A stretch of 64,000 bases of DNA, from NCBI RefSeq assembly GCF_003369915.1, contig NC_046674.1, positions 3,720,001 to 3,784,000 on the forward strand. Direction: 5' to 3'. The notes beneath the pieces are model-generated. The model did not search any database. It worked only from the letters and a program-made list of their open reading frames with translations, and was not told the DNA's origin. Positions 51,754 through 64,000 of the stretch are shown here, piece after piece. Position 1 is the first letter of the stretch. Each line of letters opens with the position of its first letter. This DNA is from Drosophila miranda. Its lineage: Eukaryota; Arthropoda; Insecta; Diptera; Drosophilidae. A program made the position numbers and the translations under genes.

Positions 51754-54700
51754 TCTCGTGGGGTCGTGTGTGGCGCAGAGCCAGCGGGCGGTTGTCTCTC
51801 CAATCCGCAGTGCTCTCTCTGGCGGTTTCTCCTCCTCACGGGGCTGTCTTCTCTCCTTGCGATTTATTCTCACTTTGCTCTTCCTCTTCCAGTGAGGGAC
51901 TGTCTGCTAACTTCCTCCCACACGTTCTCTGGAGCTGTCTTCTCTCTAGCGTTGCCTCCTCTTGGGGTATCCGTATCCGCACGTTCTGTGTCTGTCTCCC
52001 CACTTGCTCGCACGTTTTCTGGCGGTGTGCTGCTCTCTTTCACGCACCGCACTGTCTCTCTCAGGCAGAGACTCTTTTATTTACGTTTTCTATCAAAACG
52101 TTTCAGTGCCTCTTCTCTTCTTGTCTCGTCTCGTCTCTGTCTCGTCTATTCTTCTGTTTTATTCAATTTTCACTAATTTAACTATGTGTGTAAATTTAAT
52201 TTATTTAATTTGTTGTTGAGATTGTTGCCGCTGCTGTTGTCAATTTCGAAAGATTCCATAAGAACAGCAGGAACAGCAACAGCAACAGCCAGAATTCTTA
52301 GTGGAACTCTGACACCCAGCCACCCATTTAGGCAACCACCCACCCCACCAAGCACCTCTCCCTCTCTGCTCCACCACCTCTATCCAGTTCAAACCAAATA
52401 GAAATGATTTTCCTTATTTTTTCATTCTTTTTTTTGATGGTGGTGGTGGTGGTGGGGGTGGCTGATACAGCAACGGAAATTAACTTGGGACCTGCGTCCC
52501 CCTCTATAGATAGCACTCTGTCTGTCAACCACTTGTTCCTTGTTTCTTCTGCTGCGTGCGGCACAAATTCAATTTGTAGCAAAACTCGTAATTTGTTGTA
52601 AACAGGATATCAGAAAGGGTTTGGCACCAACTTTTGCACCAGGGACCAAGGACCAAGGACCAGGCACCAGCTAATGCAGGGTATGCGAATCTGCTTTAGA
52701 GTATTTTTTGTTAAGATAAAAGAGGAGGCTGGTCCGCGCGCGTTTTTGCCTCCTGCGTAGTTTGTGGCTTCTTTTGGCGATAATTTAAACAAATAATAAC
52801 AATATTAAGCACAACAAATGGTGCAACAAAAACACTTGAACTACGAGTAGATTCAATTATTCTCTCGATGGCACAACGGCACAGGGCAGAGGCAGTGCCA
52901 GTGGCAGCCACTGGTTCTCTCGCACTGGACTTATAATAGACACAAAGACAAGCCCAAGGCGTATTTTGTGCAGGGTAAGGTGTATCCACTCTTATTTGTG
53001 TTTGACAATACATGAGATTGCGGTGAGATCTGTCGCAAGTAAGGCCCTCGGCCAGACCACACACAATAGATATCAAATAGAAGATAAAGCATGACACCCT
53101 CCAGCAAATATACCTTGCACACATACAAACACACACACAGGCACCACACTTGCGCCAAACAAAAAAAGAGGGAGCACGCGCGTGTGTGTGTTGTTGGGAG
53201 AGCGAGCATAAGAGTGCTCTCTCTTTTTGCTGGCTACAGCCGCTGCCGCTGCTGCGTGCGAAATTGATTTTTCTATTTATAAAAAAAAAATCAAAATATA
53301 TCCGCTCGGGTTCGTACGCTTTTGTTGCTCGGCATTTTCATTCCTTTTTGATGGTTTTATTTCTGCTGCCAGCAAAACATAATTTATGTTTTATTTATGA
53401 TTGCACGATGTCTTAAAGATTTCCATTCGCACTGCGGGCCCCACTGGGGGCCGCGTTTTTATACATACGTTGAAACTTGTTTGATTTATCCCATCGGACA
53501 TTTGGGCCCATTTGGACTCCGAAAAAAAAAAAACAAACACACAGCACACCGTTTGAGACTTGCAACATTTACCGCTAACGAATTAATTCACACCGATTTC
53601 TGCTTAGATCTATGAGCTAGGAACTTTGAATTTTTCTTCAGCTTCAGCTTGATTTTGTTTCAGCGTATTTACACTCGATTTTCCTCCGGAAAAGTTGCCG
53701 AAAATTTACTCGACGCGTTGCTTGTGTGTGGAATTTTGTATGCTGAAATTTATGCTGCTTGACACTCCTCTTTGTGTCACACACAGCACACAAGAGAGCG
53801 AGAGAGAGCAGCTTGACGGCATACCAACGCACACAGAGGCAGAGAAGCATAGACGCTTGTGCTCTTGTCCTCTCTGCTCTGCTCTTCTCTGTAATGCAGG
53901 GGTGTGTTTTTGGGCGAAGCTTTTGCACAAGGGTTCATTATGCGTAAGCTTGCAGCACGCTTTTAGGGGGTGCAAATGAATGAATGATTGAATGAATAAA
54001 TGAATGAATGCATGAATGAATAAAGCTTTTTAAAGCTAAAGCAGCCCTTGGAAATTAACTTGGATCAGAGCTTGGTGCTTTTATTTCATCTTTTCTGCAA
54101 TGGTTGGCAACGCTTTCGCGAAAGCTTATTCCAAAGCTCTCGGAAAGGTCAAAGGTTATGTCACTGGGGTGCTACACTCCACACAACTCTGCTAAGCTCT
54201 GGAAAATTGAAATGAACTTTACAGCTGGTGCGCAAGCTGAAGCTTTTCGAACTAAACATCATAAAAGGATAACTCCTGGAGGAATTCTAAATGGATACCG
54301 CCAAAAAATGCAAAAAATTCCGCATTTCAAAAATGGGGTCCCTGCTAGATTGGTCATTTTCTCCACTGTTCAGAGAGATAGAAAAAAAACTCACTTTGTC
54401 ATGTTAGGGCTCATTAATTTCCACAGACGCGAATGCTGAATGCTGACCATTCAGCTCCGCTCTATTTCCGCTGCCTAGAGGACCAGGACCACGGCCACGA
54501 CCCTTCATCAAGAACAACCCTCTGCATTCTCGCCCCTCTGAATTATATTATACGAGAGACATGTAGATGCCATTATTTATTGCATAATAATGAAGTGAGA
54601 AACGTTACAAATCAAAACACTCGACAGCATCTAGATAAACTTTTGTCCGTTCCCAGTATTCTGCCGTTTGTCTTTTTATCATTATAATATATACTATATA

Positions 54701-57700
54701 TTTGGGGCAGAAACGATGGCATTTTTTCCGTGCATTTGTCAGCCGCAACGGAATTGAAACGTTTGCGCTTTTATTACCACGGACGTGTGTCGTCCAAAGG
54801 GGCTGGCACAGGGCATGTGGACAGGGGATGGGGATGGGGATGGATGTCACACGAAATGGTGGGAAAAATATGAAATGTATATGGCAATAGTGGACAGGAA
54901 GCAATATACAACAAATGCGAAATGATATCTTTCCATTGATCTGTTGGACTGTGACAAAAAATGGGGTGGCAAGAGTCTCTAAACGGATGCTGGGGGATGG
55001 GAAGCCATTCTGAAGCTGAAATATACATACTAGTAGCTTGAGAATATACCTATTCCAAAATATATGCGAAGTATACAGCGTAAGCCACCTCCCAGACCCA
55101 CCTCAAATGCTCCCACAATCTGTGATCCATTGCGAATTATGAGACTCCTGTCAAAGGATTGTCCCCTCGTTTAACTGTTGATGATGGCAACATATGTTTC
55201 TGTCACATTGTTTGGCTTTTTTTCGCCTGCTGCAACAATTTGGGGCAGCTTCCGATGAACCTGTTCCCATTTCCCATTTCCCATTGTCGCTGCTGGGGGA
55301 GGCCTATAAAGCATTTAGGCAAATTTTCGCACTCCTTTCCTTTTCGCCCGAAAAACAATTTACATAATTTTCAACGATTTTCCGTTGCTCCTTCCTGCTG
55401 CCTGATGTTTATCCTTCCCGCTGCCGCTGAGTGATTGGCGCTGGCAAAGGAGTCCATCAGCCATGAATGACGTTTGATGCGGTGGCAACGTTTTGTTTAA
55501 ATCTCGGCTGCCGATTGTGACTATCATGAAAGTGGGCGTGTCCCCCAGCCACGTGACCGCACGCGTTGCGTTGAATTTAACACGGGACGGAAGGACCAAA
55601 GGATGAGTCTTGGGTGCAATGCAAATGGGGTGCGGGACCGGGAACCGGGGACCGGGGACCGAGGACGGTGCTACAAAATATTTTTTAAACTTTTTTTTTG
55701 CGAAGGACAACGACGAGTACGCCGTCGCCGTCGCCGTCGCCAAACCCAACGCCAACGGACGCGTGCAGCCAATAAGTCCTTCATCACTTCCGCTTCAGTT
55801 CAGTTCCGTGATTTTGCACAAATAATGTTTTGATTGCGTGGCAGCGTGACGTGTAATTATTATCGCCGCACACAATCGACAACAACAAAGACTAAGGCCC
55901 GGGTGTTGGCCAGGGATTGGGTATTGCAGGAGGCAGGAGTCAGGGCTCGAGAGTGGCAAAGCAATTAAAATGATTTGCCAGATTCCCAGACAGATAGAAG
56001 ATAGAAGATCCTCCTATGAGCTGGCCGAATAGCGATAATACCGGTGTGACGGAGGGCTGAGAGCGACTAATCTATGGTACATTTAATTATATCTAATGGA
56101 AGCGATGACCGGTCATATAATGAATGTCTGACTCTCAGGCTATTAAAATGATTTTCTGTAGGCATTAAATCACAAGAACTGCATCTTTGAATTTTTCTAC
56201 AAAAGCTGCTCAATATTGGATTGATAATTATAGAAATGCTCTCACTGTTTCGAGCTTGATATTTAAGAAACTGAAGACATATGTATATATTTTTAGCTCA
56301 AGCACGGAGCAAAACAATGAAACAAGTACAAAATAATCGTCTTATATTATATGCGGCAGCGAAAAACTTAAGGAGATGCATTTTTAATGGTTATTTTTAC
56401 AAGAATCAAAGAATCTAGTCAATACTAATGGATTATTCAACAAAACTCAACAACTAGTTAAAGTTGAACCTAATATGGGCAGTAGGAGTGGGCGTGGTCG
56501 GATAAGGAAGAAATTTATCTCAGTCCTTATGCACATTACAACCAACTGTACTCAAATTCAAGTCTCTCCTTCGAATTTATGCCAAAATATCGGCTGTATG
56601 GCCCAATGTGAATTGAAGGGTTTTGATTCTGCCCCTCTGAAACCCCCAGCAAATAGTCGTATATCATTTAAAGCCCAAAAATATCATAAATTACTTGAAT
56701 TAAAAAGAGGCTCCCACACAGGAGCGAAGTTTCGGAGAAAAGTTCCTTAAGGACACGCACTCGACTGCGCGAAATCGCAAATTAAAAATGGCTGATAAAA
56801 AATTATGCAAATTGTGGCGGGGCCCCGCCCATTGCCACGGCCCGCGACCAGAAGCAATCCTTTACAGGAAAGCGGACAAAATTTCATTAAAAACAGCAGC
56901 CAGAGAAATCTTTTGATGAAAATTAAAAACTTTTTGCTGAAGGACAATTGACAGAAAAAAGATGACAGAACGAAAGAAAGAAAAGAAAATAAAGGAAAAC
57001 CAAAGGGAAAGCCAAAGCTGCAGAGATTGTGAAATCATGAAACAAGGAATTAAAACAAGCAATAATAAAATATTATGACAGCGTGGAAATGAACGAAAAG
57101 CAGGCGTAGAAATATTTAAATTGCGCCAAGCAGCTTTCATATAATTTTAATGTCCCTTTTCCAGAGCCTCTTAAGGTCCAGCCAAGTGGAGTGCGACTGG
57201 GCGGCTGTTTTGCATAATTATATTCATTGAAAACTTATTTTCTTCAAGTTTTCCACAGCGGAAAAATATTAAAAAAAGAATATGGCCAAGGAGGAATCAG
57301 AGGGAAAAGAAATCTCAGAAATCTGAGAGTGGAATTGAGTTACATTGAAAGGAGAAGGCGAGAAGAGAAACAGTTTTTGACATTTAATTGCTAGAGAAGT
57401 GCACAGGAGCACAGACGAAGCGGGGGACCACGGAGGACCATGGAGGACCATGGAGGAGAGCTGCTGTGCTGCCCAAATGTCCGTCACTCCACTTGGAGAA
57501 ACTTGTTTCAATGAAGCTGGACCTGAAGATGTTGCCACTGCCACTGCCACTGCTGCATGAAAGAAAGAAAGAAAGAAGGAAGAGGAGGAGCCCCAGATGA
57601 GAGGAGAAGAGAAAAAAATGTAACATGATTTAATGACATGAATTATTTATGAGTTTCCTGTCAATCAAAAACCACGTCAAAGCATTTTGATGGCGATGTC

Positions 57701-60700
57701 AACGCGCCACTGAGCAAAACACACGACGATGCAGAGGCTGAAGCTGAAGCTGCGGCTGAGGCTCCTGGCTCTGGAGCGTAAAAAATACAAATAAAAATGC
57801 CAACCGAAAAAATGAAAAATATATAAAAGCAAAGATGTTGTCCATATCCACATCCACATCCACATCCCAAGGTAGCGCAGCTACAGCTAAATACATAGTT
57901 GGTTAAAGGCTCCGCAGATGAAGAGCCTCCTTTCTAGCAGCTCTTCCTAGCCTCCTGCTATCCCCCTTGCAGGCAATCAATATATTTATAATGTACGAGT
58001 ATCCAACAAATAGCTGCACAAATGATATGCTAATTTCTAAGCTTTTTAATCAAGCCAAAAAAAAAAAAAAACCCGAGCCAATTTGCATTTTGTTTGCTTT
58101 CTTCTCTCCATTCTCTCCATTGTTTTCCCAGCGCCAAAGTGTGTTCCATTCTGTGCCGATCTGTTCTCCGAGCACTCGTATTGTTGCCCCTTCGAATGAA
58201 ATCAATCATGTAATTTATGTTAGGATAATATGGCCAACCAAAAGCAACAGCAACGATAACGGCAACAGCAAAGGCACAACCGACAGACACAACCAGACAC
58301 CCCAAACTCCCCTTCGCCGAAATGGACTGTCAAGAAATAAATATTTAACAATAATTGATTTAAAAGTCGCATGCAAATGTCTCCACCTCCACCGCAGGAC
58401 GAGGCCTGGCGTGGCCTGTCTTTCCTTTGCCCGATTCCTTCCTGGTTCGTTTTTTAAGCCGCTTGGCACGTGGGTAAACCAACGGCTGTTTCCACCAGGA
58501 ACCAGGAACCAGAGGGGAGTACGAGCACCGTTTTTTTTCAATTTCCTCAGGCCGCTAAGCAAACAGAGTGAGGGACCATGTCCTGGATCCTGAATCCTGA
58601 ATCCTGGATCCTGGTCCCAGTCCTGCTTTCGGACTGTGCGCCTTTTAAGCGTGAAATTATATAAAATATCCTTTAAAAAGCTTTTGATTTCGCTTCCCTG
58701 TCCCGGACAGGGCGTAGTATATGCAAATGCCTTTTCATCTGCTTAGCGCAAAAAGTTGTTTTCTTATTTTCCAAGGCGACCCAAGTTGGTCCTCCCTGTC
58801 CTCCTCGTTCCACCCTGTTCCTCCTCTGGCTCTCTGGTAAATCCTATTTGCATGCCTTTGTCTGAAGTTGACCTCGTCGACGGTGTCGTCTCTGACGACT
58901 GCGTCAGGTGTTGCCTACAGGATACTAATGTCCTCCTGTTAACGCTCTTAATGGCACAGACAAGCAAGCTGCCTGCATAATGGAGTTCTCCTCCATCGCC
59001 ATCGCCATCCCCATACCCATCCCCACCCGCATCCCCATCCCCATCCGCATCCGCATCTCCACCTGGAACTGTCTCCATCTGTCAGCTGCATTCATTCACC
59101 TGCTCTGGAGCTCTGGGGTCTTCCTCCCTGTCTAATGTTAATGACATCTCCTGGGCCAATGCATCAGACCATTTTGGGTAAGGCCTGGTGGGGACCTTAG
59201 AAAAACTAGCTCAACGGCTAGCTGAAGTGAAAGGATACCAGGAGGAAGCTTCAGTAGAAGGAACACTCGACAATAGACCTATAGCTACCCTATCTTGAGC
59301 TCAATTAGTGGGAAGCTGCAGTGGGAAACTCCTGAAATGTCTGTGAAACGATCTTCTTGGTGCCGGAGTCTTTAGAGAGCCTTCCAGATCCCTGTAGAGC
59401 AAAACGATCCCCAAAAGACAATCCAAAAAACACATATACCCTAAGCACAGGTGGACAGCTTCTACAGCATCTACAAGCTGCCCCCTGCCGTACCCTTGCT
59501 CTCCATTTGGGTAACCGGGTAGACAACAAAATTAGCATTACTTCCGAGTGATCACAATCTGCGCATACTAATTGCTCTCGACTTCGACTTCGACTTTGCC
59601 TTCGACTTGGGGCTCTCTGGATTCATTCATTCATGGGGGCAATCATTGAAGGAAGGCCTCCTCGCCAAACTTGGCATTGCCTGAATGATTCTGCTGTGAT
59701 TTTTTCCAGCCTGTCTAGACGCATCGTATAAGGCAACGGCGACGCAATGAGAGACTCCACTCGAGTGGAGACTCCACTGGATTCGACGCAACGCAACGCA
59801 ACGCAATGCGATGCCATATGGACTGAAGGTAGAGCGGGTTCTCCTCTGGTCTCTGGTTGCGATTCACGGGAAAACGGGAACCCTTGGCTTTCTTTCTTAC
59901 GAAACGGGCACAAAACACCAATCATCCACATCATTGTCAACACGCCGTCGTCTTCGTCTTCGTTGTCTTTGTCGTCAGTCCATAAACGGATCGGATGCTT
60001 CGTTTTGCCATTTAAGGATCGCAGCAGCTCTGTGGCCTGTCATAACTCTTGGTAGGCGTACGAGTACGAGTACGAGTAAGAGTACGAGCACCATGGATGC
60101 TTTTGCCCCACGATGCTGAATCTGAGCGCCAGCACACGCATCGCATCGCAGCGCATCGGTGCACTATGCGATCAGCCCAACCATCTCATCCCATCCTATA
60201 CGATCCTCTTCTCTTCTCATCTCATCTCATCGCATCTGTGGCAGCATTGCCAAACGTCCAAAAAAGGCGCAGACGCCGCAGCTTCATGACGCGCGCTGGG
60301 AATATCCAAGCATCGTCGTCATACTTTCGCTGCCAGTCCACTCTTTTGAGAGCGCAATCCAATGCAATCCATACTCGTATACGTATACGTATGTCTTTCC
60401 ATACCGAACCACCGATCCACCGGCCAGCTGTCTGTCCGGACTCCGGACTCCGGAGCATTGAGCCACTGATCTCTCTCGAGCGTTCTCAAGCGTTCAAAGT
60501 GTCAAACGTCAATTGCCGTTGAAGTTTATTGCCTTGGCAGCAATTAAAGCATTTTTTTCGGCCTCTGGCTCGGGCTCTGGGCTCTACTCTTTGCTCCGAT
60601 TCGGGGCTTGGCCCAATGTGACCAAAATCAATCCATTTTGATTTGATTTCTTGATTGGTTGTCAGGGGAATTGCCATGCAGAATTGAATTATCAAATTAG

Positions 60701-60955
60701 AAGCTGACTCTCGGCAGTGATATATACGACTATAATTGATATCCGGAGCGATAGGATAGGATATGAATCACAGCGATATATCTGGCAACTTTCAGTTTTT
60801 TTAAAAGAATTTTAAATAAATTCGATTTTTAAATGTGTTGTTTTTTGTTATAAACGATGATAAACCTTTCAATTCCGCTCAAATAATGCAGTTGTAAATG
60901 ATGTAAATAATGATATCTTATGAGAACATAGTCCTCTATATATGTACGTAGGCTG
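51754..60955. other. 9.2 kb gene-free stretch
   Basis: I find no supportable gene here. The start of it probably includes the 5' UTR and promoter of the C1orf21-like gene. The rest carries microsatellites (CGTCGC near 55725, CATCCC/CATCCG near 59000-59060, GCAAC near 59787-59806, TACGAG near 60060-60090) and ordinary AT-rich DNA. The longest ORFs (for example 54104-54439) have no domain, no splice context and no fly-like codon bias. Regulatory sequence for neighbouring genes is likely but cannot be placed. Confidence 0.5.
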
Positions 60956-60959
60956 GTAG

Positions 60960-62100
60960 TTAAGTTTCTGGCCTATTTAGCATATTTTGTCAGTATGTTT
61001 GACACTCGAAAGGAAGTAATTTTAAAACAAGTCTTCAACAGGTGTCGAAAATCGTAGACCACTCAATTTTTTTTTAAAGCTGGGAAAAAATATTTCAGTA
61101 GGTGTGAGGATATGTTTGCAAGTCAGCGGACCCCTTGATTCCACATTTTGTGGGTTCAAAAAATCTGTTGACTGAGGCGATGTGTGGGAGCTCGGATTGT
61201 CGTAATAAAGTACAATCCGCATTTGGAGTTTGGTTTTTCTCAATTAGCCAAAAGCTTCGGTCCAAAATATTTTGTGTAACAATCAGAATTTATCTTCTTA
61301 CTTTTCTCTATTAAAAAATGTGTTCCGTCTGGCTATAATAATGATCCGATCTGATTCAGACTCTGCAGTCTGGAAGATATGGTTGTTCTCTATGGTTCTG
61401 CATTTTTGGTTTGGTTTAGAAAGACAGACAGGGAGCCATGGCTCTATCGACTTGGCTATTGGTACATGTACTTTTTGGGGTCCTTCTGGGCGTTACACAC
61501 ATCCATTTTTCGCACAAATCGAATATACCCCTATACTCTTTTTGAGTATCGGGTATAAATCAGACGACCATTTGGTTTGAAAAAGTTTCTCAATTTGTGT
61601 GTCATTTGATTCGCTCTAAAACACGAATACCGTCAGATCAGAGTGATGTACATATGTATATGTTACGATGTTAAAAGCTTACCCTGAGTGATCGTGGCTG
61701 TATTTGAACGATGTCTCCGCATCAAGGACCAATCTTCAAATCACTTTTTCCACTCCTCTGAAACGAGTGTTTTTTTTAATGAATGTCAAATTATGAATGT
61801 TGTATCTTACGACAAAAATTCTTCTTGATGGCCAACAGTCTTCGTGCAAGGTTGAATGTATGTTGGTCGCTCTTATGCGATTTTTTCAATCCCGAACAGT
61901 ATCTATTTTTTCCGATACAGAAACCGTTTTTGGACGATCCTCCCGAAATTCGATCTGCAGCCAGGGACGTACACTACTGAATTCGTTTTACCAGTCTTTC
62001 GAAGTGGCAATGAATGGTGCTTCATCAGCAAAGGTTGAACTAAGTTCATCGAAGCATGCTTGCATGTGATAATTCAATTTTCTCGAAAGATCAATTTTTC
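60960..62100 (-). mobile_element. Decayed mariner-family transposon (inactive relic)
   Basis: On the - strand, fragments of a mariner-type transposase are recognisable in separate, interrupted frames. Near 62090-61900 are an N-terminal helix-turn-helix portion (CFDEL, DEAP) and then FREDRPKTVSVSEKIDTVRD. Near 61220-61030 are VLYYDNPSSHTSPQSTDF (the catalytic Asp block, normally HDNA/SSHT) and FKKKLSGLRFSTP. Stops and frameshifts break it throughout, and a foreign insertion at about 61280-61570 splits it. No terminal inverted repeats could be confirmed. Orientation is opposite to the window. Confidence 0.8.
61280..61575 (+). mobile_element. Non-coding repeat fragment nested in the mariner relic (DINE-1/INE-1 style tail)
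   Basis: GACAGACAGGGAGCCATGGC, TCTATCGACTTGGCTATTGG, CTTTTTGGGGTCC, CCTTCTGGGCGTTACACA and a terminal TATACTCTTTTTGAGTATCGGGTAT follow in the order that I remember for the widespread fly non-coding repeat tails. The end forms a short hairpin (ATACTC/GAGTAT). The exact family name is not certain. Confidence 0.5.
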
Positions 62101-63610
62101 TTTTCTCATTAAATGGAATAAAACGCGACCTTAGAAGAAAGAGTTCTAGGCATGATTTTTGGCCAATAAACTTTTAATGTGGTGGTTCATACAAAAAATA
62201 TCCAAGGCCACGGACATAAAAGGGAGCCCTGGCAGCTTAAGAGATCATAAGAAAGAAGATTTTCAAAAGATTCTTTAAAGTCACAGAACTGTGAGTCAAA
62301 TTGATTCCATTGTAGGGTTATTTTAGGAACCAGAAAATAATCACAGAAGAATCTAGACATTGCAGATTTTACAGCATGAAAAAGTTCGTAAAAATTATAT
62401 TACACAAATTAGAAATTTACACTTTGTGTCGCAAATTCGGGGCTTATTGCAATTTGGCTAAGTAAGTTTTTATTGCCACCGTTTGGGCTTCAGTTTTGGG
62501 ACTTCCCCTGCCACCCACTGCACCGTTCTGCCCTATAACTCAAAGGGAAAAATTCATCACCGCAATATGCGCAGCATACATATATCTAAAAAAAAAAACG
62601 AAGCAAACGAAGGAAAAAAGAAGTGGCACTGGCAGTGGCAGGAATATTGTCATAAAGGTGCAACTGACAGCCAGAGAGAAAGAGGAAGCGAGGATAGTAA
62701 ATTTCAATTTATATGCAGAAAGAACAGTGAGTGAAGAGGCAGACACAGGACACAGGACACACACACACACACATATTGCAGGGGGCAAGGAGCTCCAACG
62801 GAAAAAGTGTCAACGTTATATTTTCTCGAATTTCCCAAGATTTTTCGTGGCATTTTATTTCTCCTCCTTCCCAGTTTTGTTGGATTGCTGCGACGCAAGT
62901 GGAAAACGCAATTTCATTAGACAAATTGAAAAAAATAAGTGCAAGCGTACACAACAATACCAACACTCCCCTCTATGTGCGAGGGGCTCCTATATAAGCA
63001 CATAGACACCACATACTACATACATATGTATACAGAGATATATGATGGTCCATGTATTCGAAAGGAGACTGACGCCATGTTGTGGCCAAAAGCAGAAGAT
63101 TCGTTCGCTGGTCGCTCGCCATTCGTTGCGATTAGTGTTTGCCCACATTTTCCCTGACGCGCGCATACGTGTAGGAGCTGCTGCTGCTGCTGCCTCGTGG
63201 CAGGGATACACTTACATATGTATATGGAAGTGCCGTCCAACGGCGGAGCAGCCTTGTCCTTGTCCAACAGGATGCTGCGCGCGCGTTGAAAAGAGGCGGA
63301 GACTCTCTGCCCAACCAGCAGCACTTGAGGCAAGCGACGCAAGCGAGGCGCCAAGCGGCACGACAAAAAAAGCAAGGAAAGATGCAACCGTTAGCTGCCT
63401 CTTCCTTATCAAACGATTCGGGCCGGCACTCGCACATTCGCATTCCCGGCTTCGCTTTCCCCCAAAAACGATGCGTCGTTGCTGATTGGAAGCTTCGGCG
63501 CTTGCCTTTCGTTTTTGGGGCGGAGCAAAAGCTCTCGACTCGATTCGACTCGACGCAGTGGCGCCGTCAAACGGGGGAGCATTTTCCGTTGAATGGGTGG
63601 CGGGTTTGTT
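62101..63610. other. Intergenic, nothing recognised
   Basis: No gene is supported between the mariner relic and the carboxypeptidase. It contains a CA run (62755-62775), a GA-rich stretch and GC-richer DNA after 63.1 kb with overlapping low-quality ORFs on both strands. Confidence 0.45.
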
Positions 63611-63616
63611 TTTATT
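63611..63616 (-). terminator. Poly(A) signal of the carboxypeptidase gene
   Basis: TTTATT on the + strand is AATAAA on the - strand. It starts only seven bases after the stop codon, which would give a very short 3' UTR. Confidence 0.45.
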
Positions 63617-63622
63617 TCACTC

Positions 63623-64000
63623 TTACAATACATCCACCTCCCGAGCGGCTGCTATCATGCCCACGAAACCCTCCGTCACCTCTCGGGCAACTGGAATAAT
63701 GTCCTCGGGTGGCAGGACAAACCCGAGCTCTCCTTTGTCCCTCAGTTCTATGGTGTAGGGAATGGTGATGTTCTTCACAGCATAGGCCCATTCCTTGCCA
63801 GATCCAGAGACTTCATCTGAGAAAGAACATAAATATAATGGGGAAATACTAAAGGGTTAACAAATGGTAACCCACATAAAGTTGTGGCACTAGAACCGTA
63901 GGTGAACTCTGTGCCATATCTCCTGTAGAGTGCATCCGAGAAGCCCTTGGCTACATGCATCATCTGGGGATAGTGCTCGGGGAATTCCGCATCGGTGTGG
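63623..64000 (-). CDS. Zinc carboxypeptidase, M14A family (C-terminal two exons, 5' end outside window)
   Basis: This is a metallocarboxypeptidase that removes C-terminal residues from peptides, usually a secreted digestive enzyme in fly gut. Exons visible are complement(join(63623..63816, 63876..>64000)) with a 59-base intron. The protein reads HTDAEFPEHYPQMMHVAKGF, then the S1' region TLYEVSGSGKEWAY, then the catalytic segment YTIELRDKGELGFVLPPEDI. The Glu of IELRD corresponds to Glu270 of bovine carboxypeptidase A, and the Tyr/Gly-Ser segment to its Tyr248 region. The end AREVTEGFVGMIAAAREV is the usual C-terminal helix. The zinc ligands, signal peptide and propeptide lie beyond the right edge. 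It appears intact as far as seen. Confidence 0.92.

Noticed and set aside
54104..54439. 111-codon + strand ORF in the gene-free stretch
   Set aside because: Starts with ATG but has no domain, AT-rich codon use and no neighbouring exons.

Overview
This window is nuclear DNA from a fly of the genus Drosophila. Evidence: short introns of about 60 bases with consensus splice sites and a CTAAC branch point, DRE and other fly core-promoter motifs, CAG/CAA-rich exons, abundant CA/TG, GA/CT and TTG microsatellites, and a gene set that I recall mainly from Muller element D (chromosome arm 3L of D. melanogaster). The gene order does not look like the D. melanogaster order. I suspect the obscura group, where Muller D is an X arm, but the sequence alone does not prove this.

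Layout, left to right. Positions 1-19467 are the 3' part of Lasp (LIM-nebulin-SH3) on the + strand. Its first LIM exon is not visible and probably lies upstream. Introns full of low-complexity DNA separate a LIM exon, two nebulin-repeat exons, a giant polyglutamine exon, a linker exon and an SH3 exon. Nine bases after the start of the Lasp stop codon, in the same frame, begins a coding-like 136-residue ORF for a small membrane protein. Convergent with it is a coiled-coil (CCDC13-like) gene at 21712-23835 (-). This is head to head with zetaCOP at 24793-25829 (+). A gap of about 4 kb leads to Galphaf at 30235-34657 (+).

Next is a head-to-head pair. A cGAS-like/Mab-21 nucleotidyltransferase lies at 36162-37286 (-) with all catalytic residues visible. 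A p68/DDX5-type DEAD-box helicase, probably the CG10077 orthologue, lies at 38165-43454 (+). Downstream of the helicase is a block of tandem repeats: about three degenerate 120-base units, then a homogeneous array with a period of exactly 319 bases in two alternating variants, then decayed copies. After that comes a five-exon gene at 48581-51532 (-). I assemble it as an N-myristoylated polyglutamine protein sharing a distinctive motif with human C1orf21.

Positions 51.8-60.9 kb hold no recognisable gene. A decayed mariner transposon interrupted by another repeat lies at about 60.96-62.1 kb. The window ends in the last two exons of an M14 zinc carboxypeptidase on the - strand.

Functional threads. 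ZetaCOP is housekeeping secretory-pathway machinery, and its promoter shares motifs with the helicase promoter. Lasp is an actin and muscle scaffold. Galphaf is a divergent heterotrimeric G protein alpha subunit. The cGAS-like gene is a candidate innate immune nucleic-acid sensor. The most notable leads are the cGAS-like enzyme, the 319-base higher-order array, the in-frame ORF behind Lasp, and the C1orf21-like gene.
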